Shown one piece after another: positions 22,399-31,250 of a DNA stretch of 50,352 nucleotides. The stretch is from a virus. Every line of letters starts with the position of its first letter. Within the stretch, counting starts at the first letter, position 1. Position numbers and translations under genes: made by a program. Under the pieces are notes generated by a model that saw only the letters and a list, made by a program, of their open reading frames with translations, ran no database searches and had not been told where the DNA came from. The stretch spans positions 1 through 50,352 of IMG/VR virus record IMGVR_UViG_3300032323_000429. The stretch is one strand, 5' to 3'.

Positions 22399-22860
22399 TT
22401 AGTGTAGTGTATCGTTTCCTTCAATGAAGACTCTCTTGTCTTCCTCTGGTTCTTCCGTCTCGGTCTTTCCAAAGATGTCCTCCAGCATGTCGATTCGCTT
22501 ACGAATCTCATCCAAGGTCATACCTTCTGGTTCATCCCACTCAAGTTCTTTTTGATTTTGTGGTTTGACGAGCACAGTCTTTTCGTAGTTGTTTACAATT
22601 CTTGTATAATGCGGAATCAAAGATTCATGCAGTTCTTTGTAGAACATGATGCACGATTTCGGTAGACGAAAGTATTTATCCGCTGAGAATTGACAGAACG
22701 GATGAGCAGTAACTTGCTCTTGGATACGATGTCCATCAGAAACAGCTGTAGCTTTAATCACCATTGGGAATGAAACTTCCAAGTAGTCACCTGCATCGTC
22801 TTCAAGAGAAGCCATTACTTGCTCTCCTGACATTAGTTTTATAACGATGTATGTAATCAT
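22399..22860 (-). CDS. Second Sm/Lsm-like protein, 153 aa
   Basis: MITYIVIKLMSGEQVMASLE at the start resembles the strand-loop-strand opening of Sm-like phage proteins (compare the 106-aa protein at 5285). A longer middle contains PFCQFSADKYFRLPKSCIMF, and the acidic C-terminus includes helix LDEIRKRIDMLEDIFG. RNA binding is inferred. The start overlaps the uvsW stop. Confidence 0.65.
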   Translation of the reverse strand: MITYIVIKLMSGEQVMASLEDDAGDYLEVSFPMVIKATAVSDGHRIQEQVTAHPFCQFSADKYFRLPKSCIMFYKELHESLIPHYTRIVNNYEKTVLVKPQNQKELEWDEPEGMTLDEIRKRIDMLEDIFGKTETEEPEEDKRVFIEGNDTLH

Positions 22861-24341
22861 AAATTCACTTCCACTAATTTCAAATCAAATTGTTCTTCGG
22901 CATACGTCTTGTAGCGTTCAGCTGCATGATTCAGCGTATGATTCTTCCAAGACTTCCAGTGCAAGTCGTCAGCAAGATCGTAAAGGTTACACGCTGCCTT
23001 ACCATCACTCAAACGCAAACCACGACCAATAGATTGTAAGTTACGAATCTTGGACTTGCTTGGTGATGCAAACACTACGTTCTCGATTGACGGAATGTTA
23101 ATACCTGTTGAGAATGTGCCGTACGACGCAATAATGATTGCATCAGTCTCACCTTCGCAGATGTGGCGAATGGCTTCACGATCTGCAGTATCAGTGCCAC
23201 CGTAAACAAAGAACACCTTGCGGTCTTCATGCACTTTTTCTTTAATCATATCGTAAAGAACCTTGCCGTGTTTCTCAACATATTGGAAAAGCACTAGCGT
23301 ATTACCTTTGCTCTTTACAGTAAGATTACGAATGAACTTATTACGAGGATAGTGGCTAACGATCCAGTCCATTTCTTCTTGGTAAGTATTGTTCTTACGT
23401 GCTTTGCGAATTTCTTCGCTGTACTTTAGCACAACACACATGATGTTTAGCTGCGCCAGCTTCTGTGTTTCCATCAATGCTTTGGTAGTTGTTACACGAT
23501 GCACTGAACCAAATACACCTTCAAGCACAAGACGGTGGATCTTTTTATTATCTAGCGTACCAGTTGTGCCAATACGATAACGGATCTCATCCATCTTTTC
23601 CATTACACCAATAAGCGACTTTGCTTTAAACTGGTGAGCCTCATCCCCAAAGATAACATCAAACTGACGGAACCAAGACTTAGGTTGCAGATAGACTGAT
23701 TGCCATGTGGTGATTAGAACTTCACGGGAAAGATCTTTGGTGAAACCAGAGTAGAGTTTTTGAACGTAATCCTTGACTACGAATCCATTTGCACTGGAGT
23801 AGTCTTCAAAGTCAGCATACAGCTGCTCAACCAATGATGTGGTTGGCACAATGATAATGCACTTACGATTCTGTTGCAAATGCCAACGCATTGTCGTGTA
23901 GATGATAAACGACTTGCCTGATGCAGTTGGGGAAAGAAGTAGGGTGCGTTCTTTATCAAGAGCAGTCTTAACTGCTTCTACTTGATAGTCACGGATTTCA
24001 ATCGGCTTGCCACGTCCATGTGGGTTTAGCCATTCAGCAAACTCTTGTACGAGTTCGTGAGTAATGCCATTGTCATGAGTGATTGGTGTTTTGTAAACCA
24101 ATTCATAACTATTGCGAACACAAAACTCTTCAACGTATTGAAGCAAACCAATGTACAGAGTTTTTCTTACTTGGTCGTAGAGACGCACTTTACCGTCCCA
24201 CAAACGTGCTTTGTATTGTGGGGTGAATCTTGCTCCTGGATATTCATACGTGAAGAAGTCTGCTAGTTCTTGCTCAATGCTTGCGTCACTGAACACACGC
24301 ATGTATACTTCATCAAGTTTCTCAATAGTTATAGTCGCCAA
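22857..24341 (-). CDS. uvsW: UvsW recombination helicase
   Basis: 494 aa (T4: 503). Superfamily 2 helicase: SPTASGKS at 137-144, DEAH at 233-236, and a C-terminal SIGRGLRLSDGK motif VI. The N-terminal ~90 residues correspond to the UvsW DNA-binding domain. It unwinds R-loops and branched recombination intermediates and switches initiation from origins to recombination. The start is a TTG immediately after the uvsY TAA, with AGG upstream; no ATG stands near enough to preserve the N-terminal domain. Confidence 0.93.
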   Translation of the reverse strand: MATITIEKLDEVYMRVFSDASIEQELADFFTYEYPGARFTPQYKARLWDGKVRLYDQVRKTLYIGLLQYVEEFCVRNSYELVYKTPITHDNGITHELVQEFAEWLNPHGRGKPIEIRDYQVEAVKTALDKERTLLLSPTASGKSFIIYTTMRWHLQQNRKCIIIVPTTSLVEQLYADFEDYSSANGFVVKDYVQKLYSGFTKDLSREVLITTWQSVYLQPKSWFRQFDVIFGDEAHQFKAKSLIGVMEKMDEIRYRIGTTGTLDNKKIHRLVLEGVFGSVHRVTTTKALMETQKLAQLNIMCVVLKYSEEIRKARKNNTYQEEMDWIVSHYPRNKFIRNLTVKSKGNTLVLFQYVEKHGKVLYDMIKEKVHEDRKVFFVYGGTDTADREAIRHICEGETDAIIIASYGTFSTGINIPSIENVVFASPSKSKIRNLQSIGRGLRLSDGKAACNLYDLADDLHWKSWKNHTLNHAAERYKTYAEEQFDLKLVEVNL

Positions 24342-24779
24342 TTACATGCCTGCTAAAAATTTCTTCCATTCTATCGCAGACTTCAATTGCCAGTCACGTG
24401 CCTTGATCTGAGTTAGAATAGACTCAAGTAAATAAATCATTGTTTCGAGGTAGTCAATCTTAACCCTCAATGTATTTAGCTCGGTGTCGCCTTGTAGGAA
24501 TTCGTCCATCTCATTCTTGAGTGGCTTAACACCTTGCCATTGAGACCAACCCAAGTCAGTAAGTTCTTCACGTGACAACTCTCCACGGTAATAGCGAAAC
24601 TTCGCTTTACGCAGCATGTTGTAATCAGAGGAGAGTTTGGTATGTTTGAGTTTTACGCCGACCAGTAGCTTGACGTACTTGGCGTGGAGTTTGGGAGTCT
24701 TTGTTGCATGTTCGCCGAGATAGTTGTCATCAATCTCAGCGTCAGCTTCCCACATGTCTTGTATCTGTTCAATATTCAT
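24342..24779 (-). CDS. uvsY: UvsY recombination mediator
   Basis: 145 aa (T4: 137). Helical protein with KLSSDYNMLRKAKFRYYRGE, a region equivalent to the T4 LKARLDYYSG segment, and C-terminal helices with LTQIKARDWQLKSAIEW. It helps UvsX displace single-strand binding protein gp32. Placed directly before uvsW as in T4. It has its own sigma70-like promoter. Confidence 0.9.
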   Translation of the reverse strand: MNIEQIQDMWEADAEIDDNYLGEHATKTPKLHAKYVKLLVGVKLKHTKLSSDYNMLRKAKFRYYRGELSREELTDLGWSQWQGVKPLKNEMDEFLQGDTELNTLRVKIDYLETMIYLLESILTQIKARDWQLKSAIEWKKFLAGM

Positions 24780-24804
24780 AATAACCTCAAGTTGTATTCT
24801 CTAC

Positions 24805-24833
24805 AGTATATCGTAGATTCACAAAAAAATCAA
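24805..24833 (-). promoter_or_regulatory. Promoter of uvsY
   Basis: -35 TTGATT (24828-24833), 17-bp spacer, -10 TATACT (24805-24810); the uvsY start is 26 bases downstream. It lets uvsY/uvsW be expressed apart from late capsid genes. Confidence 0.65.
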
Positions 24834-24840
24834 ATTTGTC

Positions 24841-25374
24841 TTACAAGAATTTATAGTAAGAATAACGGAATGTTGCGTTGCCTACAAGGTAGTTTACGTC
24901 TTGGTTTGTTGATTGGAACATTAGTGAGTCAAGCGCCATTGGGAACATGTCCACAATTTGCACAGTTTGAATCGCAGTGTTGTTTGCACCAAGGATTTGC
25001 AGCGTTGCGTCAGAGTAGTTCTTTGCAAGTTCGCTAGTGATTCCACGATCGTCTGCGTCAATGAATGTAATATATTCATCGTACGAGGTAGGGAAACCAA
25101 GAGCAACGATCCAGTTGTAGATCGCTTTGTAGTTACTCATGTTCTCATCAACTAGGAATTGAACAGTCAACTGATCGTAGGTTAGAGTTTCACCTGGAAC
25201 TGGAGTTGTTCTGAATGGGTTGCCAAATTCAGGAACACCTAGCATAATTCCTGGAAGGTTCACTTGCTGACAAAAGAAGTTCAGCGAAGGAAGTTTTTGA
25301 ATGCTAAACAAGAACCCATTCGGTGAGAGTGGATTGATGTTGCTTGGAACGGGACAGGTAAGAGTAGTAGCCAT
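24841..25374 (-). CDS. Tail-tube-like protein (gp19/gp54 family)
   Basis: 177 aa, starting MATTLTCPVPSNINPLSPNG. The segments FFCQQVNLPGIMLG and LTVQFLVDENMSNYKAIYNW are typical of the tail-tube fold used by gp19 and by the tube initiator gp54. A true gp19 is encoded at 31251, so this is a second tube-type protein, perhaps initiator, terminator (gp3 position in related phages) or baseplate component. ATAAATA lies 6 bases before the ATG; the longer start at 25392 lacks a ribosome site. Confidence 0.75.
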   Translation of the reverse strand: MATTLTCPVPSNINPLSPNGFLFSIQKLPSLNFFCQQVNLPGIMLGVPEFGNPFRTTPVPGETLTYDQLTVQFLVDENMSNYKAIYNWIVALGFPTSYDEYITFIDADDRGITSELAKNYSDATLQILGANNTAIQTVQIVDMFPMALDSLMFQSTNQDVNYLVGNATFRYSYYKFL

Positions 25375-25379
25375 GTATC

Positions 25380-25386
25380 TATTTAT
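25380..25386 (-). promoter_or_regulatory. Possible late promoter before the tube-like gene
   Basis: GATAAATAG on the minus strand, just after the gene 23 terminator. Very close to the start at 25374, so either a short leader or coincidence with the GGAGAT ribosome site. Confidence 0.4.
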
Positions 25387-25392
25387 CTCCAT

Positions 25393-25420
25393 GAAAAAAG
25401 GGAGACTCGAAAGTCTCCCT
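25393..25420 (-). terminator. Intrinsic terminator of gene 23
   Basis: Perfect 9-bp stem AGGGAGACT/AGTCTCCCT with UUCG tetraloop followed by TTTTTT on the minus strand. Confidence 0.9.
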
Positions 25421-25471
25421 CTAAATTACCGCTTCTATGTCGGCTTCATATCATAACGAAGCCGATTTCGA

Positions 25472-26764
25472 TTACATCAAGTTTGTAATCGCTACACGAC
25501 GGTAGTAGTAGTTAGCGTTGGCAGTGAAGTTGCCAGTAGTACCAGAACCATCGTCCAAGTCCACGAATGGGTTAGCAACTAGACCGTAACGAGTCTTGAA
25601 GCCAATCTTAGGTTGGAAGCTGTTTGGATCAACAGCACGAACCATTTGCAATGGAACGTATGGGCAGTAGAACAAGCCAGCGTCAAAAGCAGAAGTGCCT
25701 TTGTAACCAACAGTCATGAACTGAGTACCAGATTGGTTAGCAGAGTATGGATCAACATACACTTTGTACTTACCATTCAACACACCAGCGAAAGTAGTAG
25801 AAGCCTCATCCACGTTCAAACCAGTAGACAATGCAGGAGCATAGTCAAGCACGCCAGCCATTGCCAAAGCAGAAGCTACGTCAGAAGAACAGATGATGAA
25901 GTTACCACGACCACGACGAGTTTGTTGGGCGATAGCGTTAGCTTCACGTTCAACTTGGAACATCAAGCCCTTGAACTTTTCAACAGACCAACGACCGTTA
26001 GCATCAACGTCCAAGTCGAAAGTGCCAGCAGTAGCAGTACCAACTTGAGCACCAACCTTAGCAGTCTTGTACACAGTACGGATAACTTCACGGTTGATTT
26101 CTGCCAAGATTTCAGCAGAAAGGATGTTGCTTAGTTCGCCTTCAGCATCTAGACCGTGCACAGACTTCATGTCTTGTGCAAGTTCGATAGAGTACTCAGC
26201 CTTCAAAGCACGAGTCTTAGCAGTAACAGCAGTCTTTTCGATGCTGAATGCCATTTGACCGAAAGTACCGTCACCAGAACCACCCTGACCTAGACGCTCA
26301 GCGTCAGCAGTAGCGATACCAGTACCAGTAGTATAAGTACCAGTTGCTGGGTTAGAACCTTCGTGAGTACCAGTACCAGAGAAGTCAGTATCAGCTTCGT
26401 TGAACAAAGCCTCAGTACCACCCATAGAACCATAGCGAGACTTCATTGCGAAGATCAAGCCAGTTGGTTGAGTCATTGGTTGAACGCCAGCGATATCGTA
26501 AGCGATCAATTGTGGCATTGCACGGCGAACCAAGCTAATCAACACTGGGTCGAACTTAGCCATACCACCTGCGTCTGGGTAAGAACCAGCAGCGTTAGTT
26601 GGAGCAGCTTCGAAAAGTGCTTCAGATTGTTTGCGCATTTCGCGTTCTTGGTTTTCCAAAAGAACAGCAGTAACTTCCTTACGGTAGTTGTCTTTGATTG
26701 GTGCAGAACCTTCGTGTTCAAGGATCGGTGCCCACTTTTTAACTAAATCTTGACGAATTGTCAT
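25472..26764 (-). CDS. 23: Major capsid protein gp23
   Basis: 430 aa (T4 precursor: 521). HK97-fold capsid protein: VRRAMPQLIAYDIAGVQPMT near residue 95 and the C-terminal ANPFVDLDDG region are diagnostic. The N-terminal ~65 residues (helical, ending in EALFEAAPTNAAG) would be removed by the gp21 protease. Strongly translated, with AAAGGA ahead of the ATG, and closed by a strong terminator. Confidence 0.95.
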   Translation of the reverse strand: MTIRQDLVKKWAPILEHEGSAPIKDNYRKEVTAVLLENQEREMRKQSEALFEAAPTNAAGSYPDAGGMAKFDPVLISLVRRAMPQLIAYDIAGVQPMTQPTGLIFAMKSRYGSMGGTEALFNEADTDFSGTGTHEGSNPATGTYTTGTGIATADAERLGQGGSGDGTFGQMAFSIEKTAVTAKTRALKAEYSIELAQDMKSVHGLDAEGELSNILSAEILAEINREVIRTVYKTAKVGAQVGTATAGTFDLDVDANGRWSVEKFKGLMFQVEREANAIAQQTRRGRGNFIICSSDVASALAMAGVLDYAPALSTGLNVDEASTTFAGVLNGKYKVYVDPYSANQSGTQFMTVGYKGTSAFDAGLFYCPYVPLQMVRAVDPNSFQPKIGFKTRYGLVANPFVDLDDGSGTTGNFTANANYYYRRVAITNLM

Positions 26765-26792
26765 TTTATTTTCCTTTAGGATAGGGGATTAA

Positions 26793-27767
26793 TTATTTAC
26801 GGTTAAGCATGCTCAAGTAAGCGTTCATAGTTGGATCCAATTTCTTTTCTTCAACTAGGACATCTACAGGAGTGTCAGTAACCACAGATGCGACATCTGC
26901 TTGTGCTTTGGTAGAGAAATAATTCTCACGGATAGTCTGAACTTTAGACTTGAAAGATACAGCGTCTTCAAAAGACAACTCTTCAGCCAAGCCAGTGAAC
27001 TTCTCAACTTCAGTGTCAGTCAAACCAGCTGCAGCTTCTTGAACGATCTCAAGACGCTTTGCTTCTGCAAGAGATTTTTTCATCTCAACATTAGCAGCAA
27101 CAGTTTCGTCTAACTTAGCAGTTAGTTGCTCAACTTGTTCTTCCATAGAAGCCAACACATCGAACTTCTCTTCAGGGATGTCGATATAATGTTCTTCAAA
27201 TAGACCTTTCAGTCCAGATACAAAACCTTCAAGAATCTCAGATTTCATACCATGCTCAAGGGCAATTTCATTCTGTGCAATCCACTGCTCGACAACGTAG
27301 TCGAGGTATCCATCAACTTGTTCAACAAGACCCTCTTTAATCTGCTCAGTTGCTTCTTGCAACTTAACTTCATAACCTTCTTCGATACGAGCCAACTCAG
27401 CGTTGACACGAGTCATAACAGCAGCTTCATAAATGGTAGTTGCCTTAGCACGGAACTCTTCGGAAAGTTCTTCACCATTCATAAGTGCGTCAATATCTTC
27501 TTTGATGCCAGCGATGTTGCTTGCTTCTGGAGCAGCAGCACCTTTAGTGGCAGCGTTCGGCTTCTTAGAAGTACCGCCTTCGGCTTCCTTCTCGTCTTGC
27601 ACGTTATTTTTTGCGTTGTCTGGATTAGCGACTTCAGCAGCTGGTTTAACAGCTTCTTCTTCCACTACTTCTTCAGCAACAATTTCCTCTTCTTGTAGTT
27701 CAGCAGCAGCTTGTTCAGCAGCTTTTGACTCAGCAAGAATTTGGGCGATTTTTTGTTCGATAGACAT
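26793..27767 (-). CDS. 22: Prohead scaffold protein gp22
   Basis: 324 aa (T4: 269). Highly acidic helical protein with Glu/Ala-rich low-complexity start (EEEIVAEEVVEEEAVKPAAE) and coiled coils (EEQVEQLTAKLDETVAANVE). Forms the core that shapes the prohead and is degraded by gp21. Genes 21-22-23 keep the T4 order. An ATAAATA motif lies at 27796-27802. Confidence 0.88.
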   Translation of the reverse strand: MSIEQKIAQILAESKAAEQAAAELQEEEIVAEEVVEEEAVKPAAEVANPDNAKNNVQDEKEAEGGTSKKPNAATKGAAAPEASNIAGIKEDIDALMNGEELSEEFRAKATTIYEAAVMTRVNAELARIEEGYEVKLQEATEQIKEGLVEQVDGYLDYVVEQWIAQNEIALEHGMKSEILEGFVSGLKGLFEEHYIDIPEEKFDVLASMEEQVEQLTAKLDETVAANVEMKKSLAEAKRLEIVQEAAAGLTDTEVEKFTGLAEELSFEDAVSFKSKVQTIRENYFSTKAQADVASVVTDTPVDVLVEEKKLDPTMNAYLSMLNRK

Positions 27768-27794
27768 CTGGTTTCTCCTAACTGGATAAGTTCT

Positions 27795-27803
27795 ATATTT
27801 ATT
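27795..27803 (-). promoter_or_regulatory. Late promoter of gene 22
   Basis: AATAAATAT on the minus strand, in a run of TAAATAA repeats right after the gene 21 stop and about 30 bases before the gene 22 start. Matches the T4 late -10 TATAAATA in 7 of 8 positions. Confidence 0.6.
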
Positions 27804-27809
27804 TATTAT

Positions 27810-28463
27810 TTATTTGATTTTACTCAAAAAGTTTTGGAAAGCGAGGATCTTCGCTTCTTCTAAATTACGTGAAGAAGTTTGGCGAATTACACGCTTAACT
27901 TCATCAATGTGTTTTTCCACGAACTTTCCATCAACGAAAACCCACTCTTTGCTTTCCATGATACCACGGACGAATGCATCAGGAGCGGAAGGATCGGCAA
28001 CAATGTCAGCAGCTGTAGACAGCATGAAGTCATCTTGCACCACCTGAACACCCTCGTTGTTTGTTTTGAGAGATCCAAGTGCACGACTAGATACACCAAG
28101 GTTTGCGCCACCGTCTAGTAGACCTTTGGCAATTTGACCCATTGGAGTATTTAGAATCTTTGCCTTACCGATATAATTAGTACCTTCTTTACGCAACCCA
28201 ACGATCAAGTGTGAAACACGATCAAGGTTGATAGATGGAGTATCTGGGTGACCAAGTTCACCGTAGGCTTTATTCTTTTCTACATACTCTTTAACGTAAC
28301 GTCCAACTTCCTTGTCCATGATAGACTCAGGGTACATACGACCGTTACGGTTCTGTAGTTCTGATTGAAGGAACACACCTTCAATAAAATATTCTTTACC
28401 CTTGCCTAGTTTTTCTTCAACTACAAGGGATGTTGTATCGTAAACTTCTTTAATTAGACGCAT
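27810..28463 (-). CDS. 21: Prohead core protease gp21
   Basis: 217 aa (T4: 212). U35-type serine protease related to herpesvirus assemblin. The catalytic His is in GELGHPD (H72) and the Ser in GVSSRALGS (S125 or S126). It cleaves gp22, gp67, gp23 and itself in prohead maturation. NRNGRMYP near residue 38 is typical for the family. Confidence 0.93.
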   Translation of the reverse strand: MRLIKEVYDTTSLVVEEKLGKGKEYFIEGVFLQSELQNRNGRMYPESIMDKEVGRYVKEYVEKNKAYGELGHPDTPSINLDRVSHLIVGLRKEGTNYIGKAKILNTPMGQIAKGLLDGGANLGVSSRALGSLKTNNEGVQVVQDDFMLSTAADIVADPSAPDAFVRGIMESKEWVFVDGKFVEKHIDEVKRVIRQTSSRNLEEAKILAFQNFLSKIK

Positions 28464-28465
28464 GG

Positions 28466-28927
28466 TTATGCCTTATCAGGTGAGCCAGAGATAGTAGTGC
28501 TTGCGCCAACACGAGACTCATCTTCGTATGCGCCATAAGTAGCGTACTCAACCTTAGTCTTGTAGCCACTAACTTTCTTAACACGGATCCAACATTCAGC
28601 TTGAGCGCCAGAGATAGTAACAACGATGTCGCTAGTGTTCTGGATTGTTTCAGGGATCATTGCTTGACCACCAAACTCAAGAGCGCCAGCAGCGTTAGCT
28701 TGAAGTGTAGCAATGATAACGCTATTACGAGAAATTTGCACAACACCATTTGCATCACCAGTCCAAATTAGACCAACGATGTTAACAGTTTGTGTTGCGC
28801 CATCTAATTCTTGAGTAGACGCAAGAATGTCAGTTTGTAGATCGATGGTTGCTGCAGCAGCAGTACCAGCTACCTTGATAACTGTTTCTTGGTTTACGTT
28901 CTTTAGTACGGTCTTAACGACTGCCAT
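28466..28927 (-). CDS. Conserved structural-type protein, 153 aa
   Basis: Starts MAVVKTVLKNVNQETVIKVA. A beta-rich sequence with TATIDLQTDIL, DGATQTVNIVGLIWTG and ENTSDIVVTISGAQ-like strands resembles capsid-cluster proteins that I recall from T4-like marine phages. Possible head decoration protein (inference from composition and position between 21 and the core genes). AAAGGA precedes the ATG. Confidence 0.7.
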   Translation of the reverse strand: MAVVKTVLKNVNQETVIKVAGTAAAATIDLQTDILASTQELDGATQTVNIVGLIWTGDANGVVQISRNSVIIATLQANAAGALEFGGQAMIPETIQNTSDIVVTISGAQAECWIRVKKVSGYKTKVEYATYGAYEDESRVGASTTISGSPDKA

Positions 28928-28930
28928 TTA

Positions 28931-29476
28931 TTATTCCTTTATCTGTTCAATCACACGCATAAAGTTCTCTTTTGACTCACGCATGTATTCAACAACTTCT
29001 GTTTGAGAGTTCAATAGATTATTTAGGGACTCTTGCGTTGCAATGTCAATGGCAACAACACTCTTATCATTGAGTTCGTAGTGAATTTTATTCTCAACTA
29101 CAACATCCAACTTATTCATCTTGCGGATATCAAAGACAACAGGGTCAAGTGTGAAGATTTTAGATGAAGCGAGAGCGATATATGATTCGATTAAGGTATC
29201 TGTTACTTTAATGTCGTGGTGCTCTTTAATGATTTGTGCGATTCGATTCTCGGAAATCTCTTCGTAAATTTCATTAGATATTTGTGCTTCTAGTTTTTCA
29301 GAGAAAATTTTACTTTTGATATATTTTCTCGCTTCATCTAAAGTCTTGTGCTCAGTCGCATCACCATTGATTGTAACAGTACCATCCTGTTTCATCTCAA
29401 TTAGGTTGCCAAAAGATCTGACGCTTTCAACAACGTCAGACGCTTTTAAGGATTTAGTGAATTGACCGTAGTACAT
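28931..29476 (-). CDS. Prohead-core-region protein, 181 aa (gp68 position)
   Basis: MYYGQFTKSLKASDVVESVR opens a small alpha/beta head followed by long charged helices (AQISNEIYEEISENRIAQII). T4 encodes core protein gp68 at this place between 67 and 21, so a core role is plausible, but I see no decisive sequence match. The start directly follows the gene 67 stop. Confidence 0.65.
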   Translation of the reverse strand: MYYGQFTKSLKASDVVESVRSFGNLIEMKQDGTVTINGDATEHKTLDEARKYIKSKIFSEKLEAQISNEIYEEISENRIAQIIKEHHDIKVTDTLIESYIALASSKIFTLDPVVFDIRKMNKLDVVVENKIHYELNDKSVVAIDIATQESLNNLLNSQTEVVEYMRESKENFMRVIEQIKE

Positions 29477-29662
29477 TTATTCAGCAGCTGGAGTTTCTAC
29501 AGAGACAGCATCGGCTGTCTTGAACATGCTTTGCGCCACGTTCTGACGCATAACGTCTAATTGAACAGCAATCTTTTCAGCCATGGCTGTATTGAATGTA
29601 CTTTCGATGCCTTGTGCATCGCCAGTGGAAATTGCGTTGATCAAATCTTTAGTGCTTGACAT
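29477..29662 (-). CDS. 67: Prohead core protein gp67
   Basis: 61 aa (T4: 80). DLINAISTGDAQGIESTFNT followed by AMAEKIAVQL resembles the conserved gp67 N-terminus (EAIKSNDLVAARKLFAEAMA). The acidic tail of T4 gp67 is missing. Position after 20 is as in T4. A protease substrate inside the prohead. Confidence 0.8.
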   Translation of the reverse strand: MSSTKDLINAISTGDAQGIESTFNTAMAEKIAVQLDVMRQNVAQSMFKTADAVSVETPAAE

Positions 29663-29675
29663 AATATACTCCTAG

Positions 29676-31229
29676 TTACTGTTGTGTGTTGTCAGGTTCT
29701 TGTGGTGCAAACTGGTTAACGTAGTTCTGTTGAGAACTTTGTGTAATGCCAGCTGCAGTGCCATCGAACTCTGCTCTGCCGAGTTGGTCGTGTAGATCTT
29801 GTTGAATCTCACTATCCATCTCTCTGATTTCATCTTCACTGAGTTGAAGAACATTCTTCTTGACCCAATTTGAAGAGTAATACTTACCGATATACGGATC
29901 CATTTGTTGCAACATTTGAATGCGCTGCAATAGAATCTCGTTGTCCTTTAGCTCAGCAAAGTGGTTGTCCATGTCATAGACAAATTCCATGTCTTGACGT
30001 AGATCTTCCCATTCTTCTGCACGGATGATGTTCTTAGCTACAAGCTGAACACGTAGTGCTTCTGAGAAAAGATTATTGAAACGCTTACGTAGTCTAGCAA
30101 TAAACTTGCTGAACTTGATTTCGTCTCGAGTAATTTCAGTGGAACGACCAAGTGAGAAACCTTGTTGTTGCTGTAAGCGAGACAACGGCACGTTCAGTGC
30201 TTGATATAGTTTCTGTTGGAAGTATTGAATGTCTTGAATGTCGCCAAGATTCTGACCACCTGGAAGTGTAGTAATCTCAGTACCTTTACCACCTTCACGG
30301 CGAGGCATCCAGAAGTCTTCCATCATTGACAAGTGCTTACGGTCATCACGTACTTCGCCAGTAGTGGCATCATACACAACCTTGTTGCGGAACTTGTTCA
30401 TGATGTCATTGACGTATTGTTCTGCCTTCAACTTTGGAAGGTTACCAACGTCAACATAGAACACTCTACGTTCTGGGGCACGACTGATACGGTAAATAAC
30501 AACCGCATCTTCAATCATCTTTAATTGGTTAACTGGCTTAATTGCTTTGTGCAGATGACTCATCATCATGCCAGTATTTGCGTCAAGCAAACCAGAAGGT
30601 GCAAAGATAACTGAGTCTAATGTCAGTTTCACACCCTGAGTTGTTGACTCAGTGATTCCTTTGTCATTGTAGAGGTAATACTCTTCAACAACTTTTGTAA
30701 TATCAACACCAGTTGGTGTCTTACCTTTTTCTACGTTCTTGATACGACGAATCTTTCGTGGATCAACGTAGCGCAGTTCGGCAATACCTGCCTTTGGGTT
30801 TTTCTCGTCAATTAGGATATGATAGTACAAACGACCATCAATGTACCAACTGCGGAAGATATCATGACCACGATCGCTAAATTTGAAAAGACGCAAGACG
30901 TTTACGAATTCGTCTTGCATCTTTTTCTTGATAGCGTCTGATACTTTTACATCGTCAAGATTTAATTTGATCGAACCATCTTCAGAGATGATTGCTTCAT
31001 TAACAATATCTTCAATTGCGGCATCCGTATCGGCATATTGAGCAACTTCACGGTAACGACGGATTAGGTCGTTTTCGTTTTTGACAATACCTTCGATATC
31101 CATCACCATGCCATAATAGGCACCTGCGGTGGCAACTACAGTGGAGCCGTCCTCAACAGAGGGCGAGACCACGCTCGCCACTTCTTGTTGAAGTTCTTTC
31201 TTACGAATTTCAAAACCAAATAATTGCAT
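29676..31229 (-). CDS. 20: Portal protein gp20
   Basis: 517 aa (T4: 524). Twelve-subunit portal through which DNA is packaged and head assembly nucleated. Recognisable regions: YREVAQYADTDAAIEDIVNE, YRISRAPERRVFYVDVGNLP and DFWMPRREGGKGTEI with the following TLPGGQNLG, all characteristic for gp20. The C-terminus is Gln-rich. No clear ribosome site before the ATG, but the MQLFGFEI start is the family norm. Confidence 0.95.
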   Translation of the reverse strand: MQLFGFEIRKKELQQEVASVVSPSVEDGSTVVATAGAYYGMVMDIEGIVKNENDLIRRYREVAQYADTDAAIEDIVNEAIISEDGSIKLNLDDVKVSDAIKKKMQDEFVNVLRLFKFSDRGHDIFRSWYIDGRLYYHILIDEKNPKAGIAELRYVDPRKIRRIKNVEKGKTPTGVDITKVVEEYYLYNDKGITESTTQGVKLTLDSVIFAPSGLLDANTGMMMSHLHKAIKPVNQLKMIEDAVVIYRISRAPERRVFYVDVGNLPKLKAEQYVNDIMNKFRNKVVYDATTGEVRDDRKHLSMMEDFWMPRREGGKGTEITTLPGGQNLGDIQDIQYFQQKLYQALNVPLSRLQQQQGFSLGRSTEITRDEIKFSKFIARLRKRFNNLFSEALRVQLVAKNIIRAEEWEDLRQDMEFVYDMDNHFAELKDNEILLQRIQMLQQMDPYIGKYYSSNWVKKNVLQLSEDEIREMDSEIQQDLHDQLGRAEFDGTAAGITQSSQQNYVNQFAPQEPDNTQQ

Positions 31230-31250
31230 AATTTAATTAGTACCCGATGA

